64,000 bases of DNA, from positions 4,278,001-4,342,000 of the forward strand of contig JBBPUQ010000001.1 in assembly GCA_038501195.1 (NCBI GenBank). The letters are read 5' to 3'. This DNA comes from Nemania diffusa (lineage: Eukaryota; Ascomycota; Sordariomycetes; Xylariales; Xylariaceae). The notes below the pieces were generated by a model that worked only from the letters and a program-made list of their open reading frames with translations, was not told where the DNA came from and searched no databases. Within the stretch, counting starts at the first letter, position 1, and the number at the start of each line of letters is the position of its first letter. Below, in pieces: positions 59,175 through 64,000 of the stretch. A program made the position numbers and the translations under genes.

Positions 59175-61044
59175 ATGGGCGACCAATCTTCCCACACCAA
59201 GCGTCAGCCTGACCTGGACTTCTTCGCCGACAAGTCGAGTCTTCAGTACCTCATCCCTCGTGCTACTGATTTTGAACCTACCCGAAATTTCAAGAATGGC
59301 GGTTTACCCTTTGAGCAGCTCTTAGATTCAATAGAGCAGCGGGAGTCTTTATTTTTTGGTGAGCCATCTCCGAGCCCCCTTGTCGTCGCATTCTCACCGC
59401 GCTCATATACAGACCCCAGATGAATCCGTCGACGTCGTGTTTGTACTGCGGGTCCCTTATTTGGAAGGAGACAGCCTTCAGACTACATTAAAGAGCCTTG
59501 TCATCTCTTTGGATACTCAAATTGTGAACGGAAGTACCTCCGATCGCGATGGTTCGACCGCTTCTGAAGTCATATACAGCGGCACCGTAGATGGCTCTCA
59601 GGATACTCCCTTCATAATTCACGACTCTCCTGGTCGCGATGCAATTAATAATGGCGCTCCCGAAGGCTACACCTATGCAGTATGGACAAAATCCGTATTA
59701 CTTATTCGCCCAAGAATCCGCTTGCAGAGCCCCTCAGCCGTTTTCATTGCAACCGCAAGCTCAAGATCTGATGCCGATCCTCTTTCCGATGAAATCGAAG
59801 ATGACTACATGCCAAGCGGGATTCCGTCTAGCCTCAATCTGCTAGAGTCGTTCGGTAATGACCCAGCCATGGACGGGATAAAGCCGCGGCTTTCTGCTCT
59901 GCGGGTATCTCGTGTAGCCCCTCTCACACAACAAGCTCGCAGCTTCGTACGTCCCATCAAGTCATTGTCAAGACTTTCCTTGCGTATATACCCAGCCTTG
60001 CATTCCCGCATAAGGTTCACGCATCCAAATACTACCCCTGCCACGGCAGCTGTGATTGTTATGCTCGAGGTTGACTTTACGCCCTTTTTCGATTGCGAGA
60101 TCATTCTTAACAGCATTACCCTTGCGATTACGGAGGCCATGGTGGAAGACCTCACAAACCAGGCTGGACTGTCGCTACCACTGTCTTGTGTCTCACATGA
60201 TCATATCACATTCATATATCGGATTGTCCCGGTCGACACAGATGTCGTCTCGCAAAGCTTAATGCGAGACTTAGATATTTCAATTTCGGCAACCGCGTTG
60301 GTGAATCCTCATACTAAGCCGCAACTAAGAATGGCCTGGACAGCAGCCGTCGATTTCACAGTGCCTGTAAATCCTGGGTATGGTTCTACAATGCAACCAA
60401 TCCAACGCGCACACCGGCCAAGCCAGCTATCTATAGGTGGTGAGAGTGCTACTTCATTAACAGCACCATCTATTGCGAGGCCAGATGCTCTACCTTCTCT
60501 CGAAGCATCAACTACACAGTCGGAGACAACAGCACAAGAATTAGGAATCACGGTGACATTCACCGCGCCTTCGTTAACCCACAAGATCTTTGTGGGAGAT
60601 CAATTCTCTTGGACCGTTTTGGTCGTCAATCAAGCACTAAACCAGTCAGCTGCCGCTAGAAAACTCGCATTGGTAGTTGTTCCTCGACGTAGGCGCAACG
60701 ATTTACGGGTGACTAGACCACCATCTGTATCCCGACCGCTTGATGGCCCACATGGGCATTCCAAACTATCCCGAGATAGAGATGTAGCAGAAGCGATACT
60801 GGATGACAATGTAGTTCATGCTATGCAAAGTAGTAGTGTTGTTGATAACGCTGAACTTGTATGCCTGAACGCGGATATTCGTATCGGACCCCTCATGCCC
60901 GGGACATGTCATGCCACTGAGCTCAAATTTCTGGCTCTGAAGGAAGGGGTCGTGGGTGTAGAGGCCCTTCGAATCATTGACCTTGGTAATAACGAGCATG
61001 TAGATATACGGCAACTTCCAACCGTCATAGTTGAACACAAGTAA
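59175..61044 (+). CDS. TRAPP trafficking subunit Trs65 family protein
   Basis: Fungal TRAPPII subunit acting at the late Golgi in Ypt31/32 activation. Two exons, 59175-59358 and 59420-61044, joined by a 61-nt intron (acceptor ACCCCAG), give 602 aa with the join SLFF-DESVDVVFVLRVPYLEG. The N-terminal RQPDLDFFADKSSLQYLIP and the beta-rich body (GYTYAVWTKSVLLIRPRIRLQSPSAVFIA; KIFVGDQFSWTVLVVNQ; CLNADIRIGPLMPGTCHATELKFLALKEGVVGVEALRIIDL) match the Trs65 domain as I remember it. Ser/Thr-rich linkers separate the halves at about 400-440. An acceptor 7 nt earlier would break the frame. The family has low conservation, so the call is good but not absolute. Confidence 0.88.
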
Positions 61045-64000
61045 ATCACTATGGGCAGCAGGTTTCTTGACAGCCTGACAAGAGGAGAGCGCTACCTTCA
61101 ATCCATGCGTTTTATCGTGTTATACGTTTATCCAGGATCAGAGTACAACTTTCCCTATTTTAATTTTATACTTATATCCCCGGCAACGCTTTATATATAT
61201 TTAAGATATATACGGGAAAAACAGATTCAGTAATGCTAGACGGTCCAAATTTCTCCATGCCTACTCCTGCCCAAATCTATGCAGATTCTTGACTGTACTG
61301 TCTAGCGCATGTTACGCTTTAAATTATACTTGATTTACATTATGTTAATGCTAAGGCATCAACCCGATATAGGTAACGGAAGCGATGCCTACCTGTGTCA
61401 GACGCCGATTGTCAAACCGCCTCGCTCATAATTTTTCCCTTCTAAATCAAGCCCACAGATCAGAACATTAAAGTTCAATTTGATCGTCTCAACGAAGGCT
61501 TCGTCTATAAAAGGCAGGAAATGGATGTCAATCATACTAGTGTAAAGGTCACGGACTCGCTGCATCCTGATTGTTATTACTCCGGCGATGTCTACACCCG
61601 AAGAGACAAAGTTGCTGAGAAGGAGCAATTACAGCACGTCGGTCCCATGTGACTTACGGTCAGTGTTTTCGGGTCGAGGATGATTAACGAGTGATCTTCG
61701 TATACGATAAGATACCACTTCTAATCGAGAAGTAGTTCAGAGATCTATCTACATTATGCCAAGCATACTGGAAGGGGGTTCGAGGGAGAATTACCAATAA
61801 GAACACCCTCTGCCAAAGTTGGAAGTGGCTAAGGCAGCAAGCAGTGTTGAAAATATGTAGTACACCAAATGCTAGCTTGAGCACGAAAAGGCGTATTATG
61901 CCAACACCGCAACCAATTCAAGTTTAATTGGACATGTGTCATTGAGTCTTCAACTATGAAGAACTTGAGTCTTATTAAATATATGAGATGGTTTTTTCAC
62001 AAGTGAGAACTATGTACTTTAAAACCTCACATGCCGCTTCATTACAATTTCGACTAACAGATAGAAGGTGAGAACGGGATTCCGCTATGTCCTCTATAGA
62101 TGCTTATAGTATAGTAAGTTGGGTGTGTAATCATGCTAGTGACCTGAGATAAGCTCACGTCCGGTCACGATAGTCCCAATGGACACACACAACACTGAAG
62201 AGGCGAGGCATAAACTCAACCTATATAATATGCAAATGCAAAATGCAAATTGGAGTGCGTGTTCTAGTAGTATTAGGCATACTTATTGATAGGAGAGGTT
62301 GTGGTGACATATACTTGGGGTGTATGGTATGATACCAGGAGATCGCATTGCCATGAGGCTGTATGATGAAAAGGGAAAAAAAGAACATTAGCAATAAATT
62401 TTAATATTCAATTCAACAAGGGGTATTTTTTCTAGAATAGGGTCCTACAACGCTTTATTTGCTCGGATTGCTTTCTAAGATTAAAACTTCGCCTCTCTCC
62501 CTAGCTCTCCTAATCACGTCTCACGTCAAATCAGTGTATGAGTGACGTTCCATATAACAGCTTGTTAGTTGGGCGCTTGCCCTTGCTGTACCCGTTTGCA
62601 TCAAACATGGTTGACCATAATAATACAGCACTATGTTAGAGAGTTTGACAGATGAGCTAGGGGCAAGGCAAAATAGTACGTATAGTATGCAGGGATGGGG
62701 CCGCGTCTACATACACACTACTTGAAGCGATTTAGTATATTAAAACCTAAGCAGTGTGTCAGAGAAATAGCGATTGAAACGCAGCTGGGTTGGAGAGTCG
62801 ACGCATATGCGTGCAAGAATGTGAATAGTAAATTCAGCCCATCGCTTCTGATAGTAATAAAAAGAAACGTGTTATCATGCTGCGGCGATCTGAGATTAAA
62901 GATCATGACGTGAGTGGCATTTGCGTCATTTTGAGCCGCATCGAAGTAGATCATCCTCTCAAGTTCCCACCCGAAAGAGAAAGCCGTCATGACCTCAAGT
63001 GATTGACACCTCTAAAGATGGATGTGCAGTATAGGATTCCACTATTCACCACTCTAAGAAATAGTTAGCAATAGTTATGATGAAATGGTATATTCAAATG
63101 TAAAAGTAAACGAGTAGTGATTGCATCATGAGAATCTATATCTCTAGATCGGGGTTTAGTCAGTAACATAACGACAAGCTAATCAAGCTACTTTGAACTT
63201 ACATAGCTATTCAGAGCGGTCAGAGAATATAGAATACACTAACGAAACCACATAGAGCTGAGCTAACCGGCGAAACCCATTTAGTGCTGTTAAGAATCGA
63301 ACCTAACCCCTGCTAACATCTCTAGTCCCGCTGCAAAACTCATACATAGTTGTCGGGACGGGGATGCGGCTCAGAATCGTCATGTCTTTATTAGGTATCT
63401 AGGTATTCTGCGAAATACAGATAGGTAGGTACCAACTTACCTCAGTAGTACAGACTACTGCGTACCTACAAAGGCATTCTGTAGAGTTAGTGTAAATAGT
63501 TACACCGTAACACCATAAATAACCAGGCGGTAGGATAGTGCCCGAGAGTACGCTAGATGGTTGGCTAGCAGTGAACGGGGTCATCCCGCGCGCCATCTAC
63601 GTCGGTAGTTCCACAAGTTGCAGAGATGCCATTGGGTGTTGTCCACACTCAGCTACCAAGGCGAAAAGTGGAGGCTAAAACACGTACCAAGAGTTTTGTC
63701 GTGCTACTGCGACAGCGAATCGTTTCGCCGTTTGCAACCTCCGACAATTCAAATCGCATGGTACCGCGCGTAAAGGGCTTTCTTTCTTTTCCTCTCTTTA
63801 GCGCCCGCAAGAGTGCCCGCAATTAGACAATTGGCATCGCTTGCTCGCACGCACACAAACTGACAATGTGGCCCATCTGACGAGTGTTCTGGGGCCCCAA
63901 AGCCTAGGACCCTATTCCAAAACATGCGCCGAAGGGTATCCGGATAACCCGGATGACGTACGTTTATAAGCGCTATAAGTGTGGTAGGGACATATGTAAG
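61045..64000. other. AT-rich right-hand flank, no gene seen
   Basis: The last 3 kb are AT-rich with many stops in all frames. Both strands of 61398-61652 stay open for about 70-75 codons but match nothing I recognise. Three spaced ATGCAAA units occur at about 62230-62250, and TAGGTA motifs at 63390-63470. The final 400 bp are richer in GC and may belong to the leader of a gene beyond the window. Confidence 0.45.
63390..63470. repeat. TAGGTA/TACCTA motif cluster
   Basis: Several TAGGTA strings, including GATAGGTAGGTACC and TTAGGTATCTAGGTATTC, in non-coding DNA. Confidence 0.55.

Noticed and set aside
61398..61652. Small gene on either strand near the right end
   Set aside because: Both strands are open for similar lengths, neither has a clear start or known domain, and flanking exons cannot be joined.
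63200..63340. Minus-strand sequences resembling tRNA A and B boxes
   Set aside because: The boxes are in the wrong order or spacing and no cloverleaf forms.
1..64000. CRISPR arrays, insertion sequences, integrons or complete transposons
   Set aside because: No regularly spaced direct repeats, no transposase or reverse-transcriptase motifs, and no paired terminal repeats were seen; the genome is eukaryotic.

Overview
The window reads as nuclear DNA of a filamentous ascomycete (Pezizomycotina, probably a Sordariomycete; the class is an inference). Genes are interrupted by short GT-AG introns of about 50-90 nt with CTAAC/CTGAC-like branch sites, and the proteins include typical fungal families: a Zn2Cys6 regulator, an FLC/TRP-like channel, Trs65 and a fungal Med16. 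Intergenic DNA is long, AT-richer, and sprinkled with TAGGTA/TACCTA motifs. I see no rRNA, no confident tRNA, no CRISPR array and no intact transposon.

Layout, left to right. 1.8-3.2 kb: Zn2Cys6 regulator (+). 4.8-5.4 kb: DUF202-type small membrane protein (-). 7.9-11.2 kb: large C2H2 zinc-finger protein (+). 14.4-16.8 kb: ML-domain/TRP-like FLC channel (+). 17.5-18.5 kb: proteasome beta-5 subunit (+), convergent with mitochondrial Qri7 (-, 18.9-20.4 kb). 21.7-23.5 kb: alpha-tubulin (+). A 4.3 kb gene-poor stretch follows, with two unidentified open fragments on the minus strand. 27.7-29.1 kb: secreted subtilase (+), convergent with a DUF1989 protein (-, 29.3-30.8 kb). 32.2-33.6 kb: a seven-exon class I terpene synthase (-). 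35.1-38.4 kb: Mediator subunit Med16 (-). 40.1-42.1 kb: Hst3/Hst4-type sirtuin (+). 43.6-48.7 kb: Chd1 remodeller (-). 50.7-54.4 kb: ABCE1/Rli1 (+). 55.8-58.6 kb: Prp40 (-). 59.2-61.0 kb: TRAPP subunit Trs65 (+). The last 3 kb look non-coding.

Most genes are single-copy housekeeping functions: transcription (Med16, Chd1, Hst4-like), splicing (Prp40), translation and ribosome recycling (Rli1), mitochondrial tRNA t6A (Qri7), the proteasome, cytoskeleton and vesicle traffic (Trs65). They are not arranged as a pathway. The accessory part is about 23.5-34 kb, which holds the subtilase, the DUF1989 protein, the stand-alone terpene synthase and unassigned fragments.

Two results stand out. The Rli1 gene can be rebuilt as an intact 605-residue protein only if it is split into 21 exons, including a 13-nt exon and two GC-AG introns. 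The terpene synthase is not visible as one open frame, but splicing six introns gives a 346-residue enzyme with every class I motif at the expected spacing. Exon models were built by hand from frame continuity, splice signals and remembered family conservation; no alignment was run.
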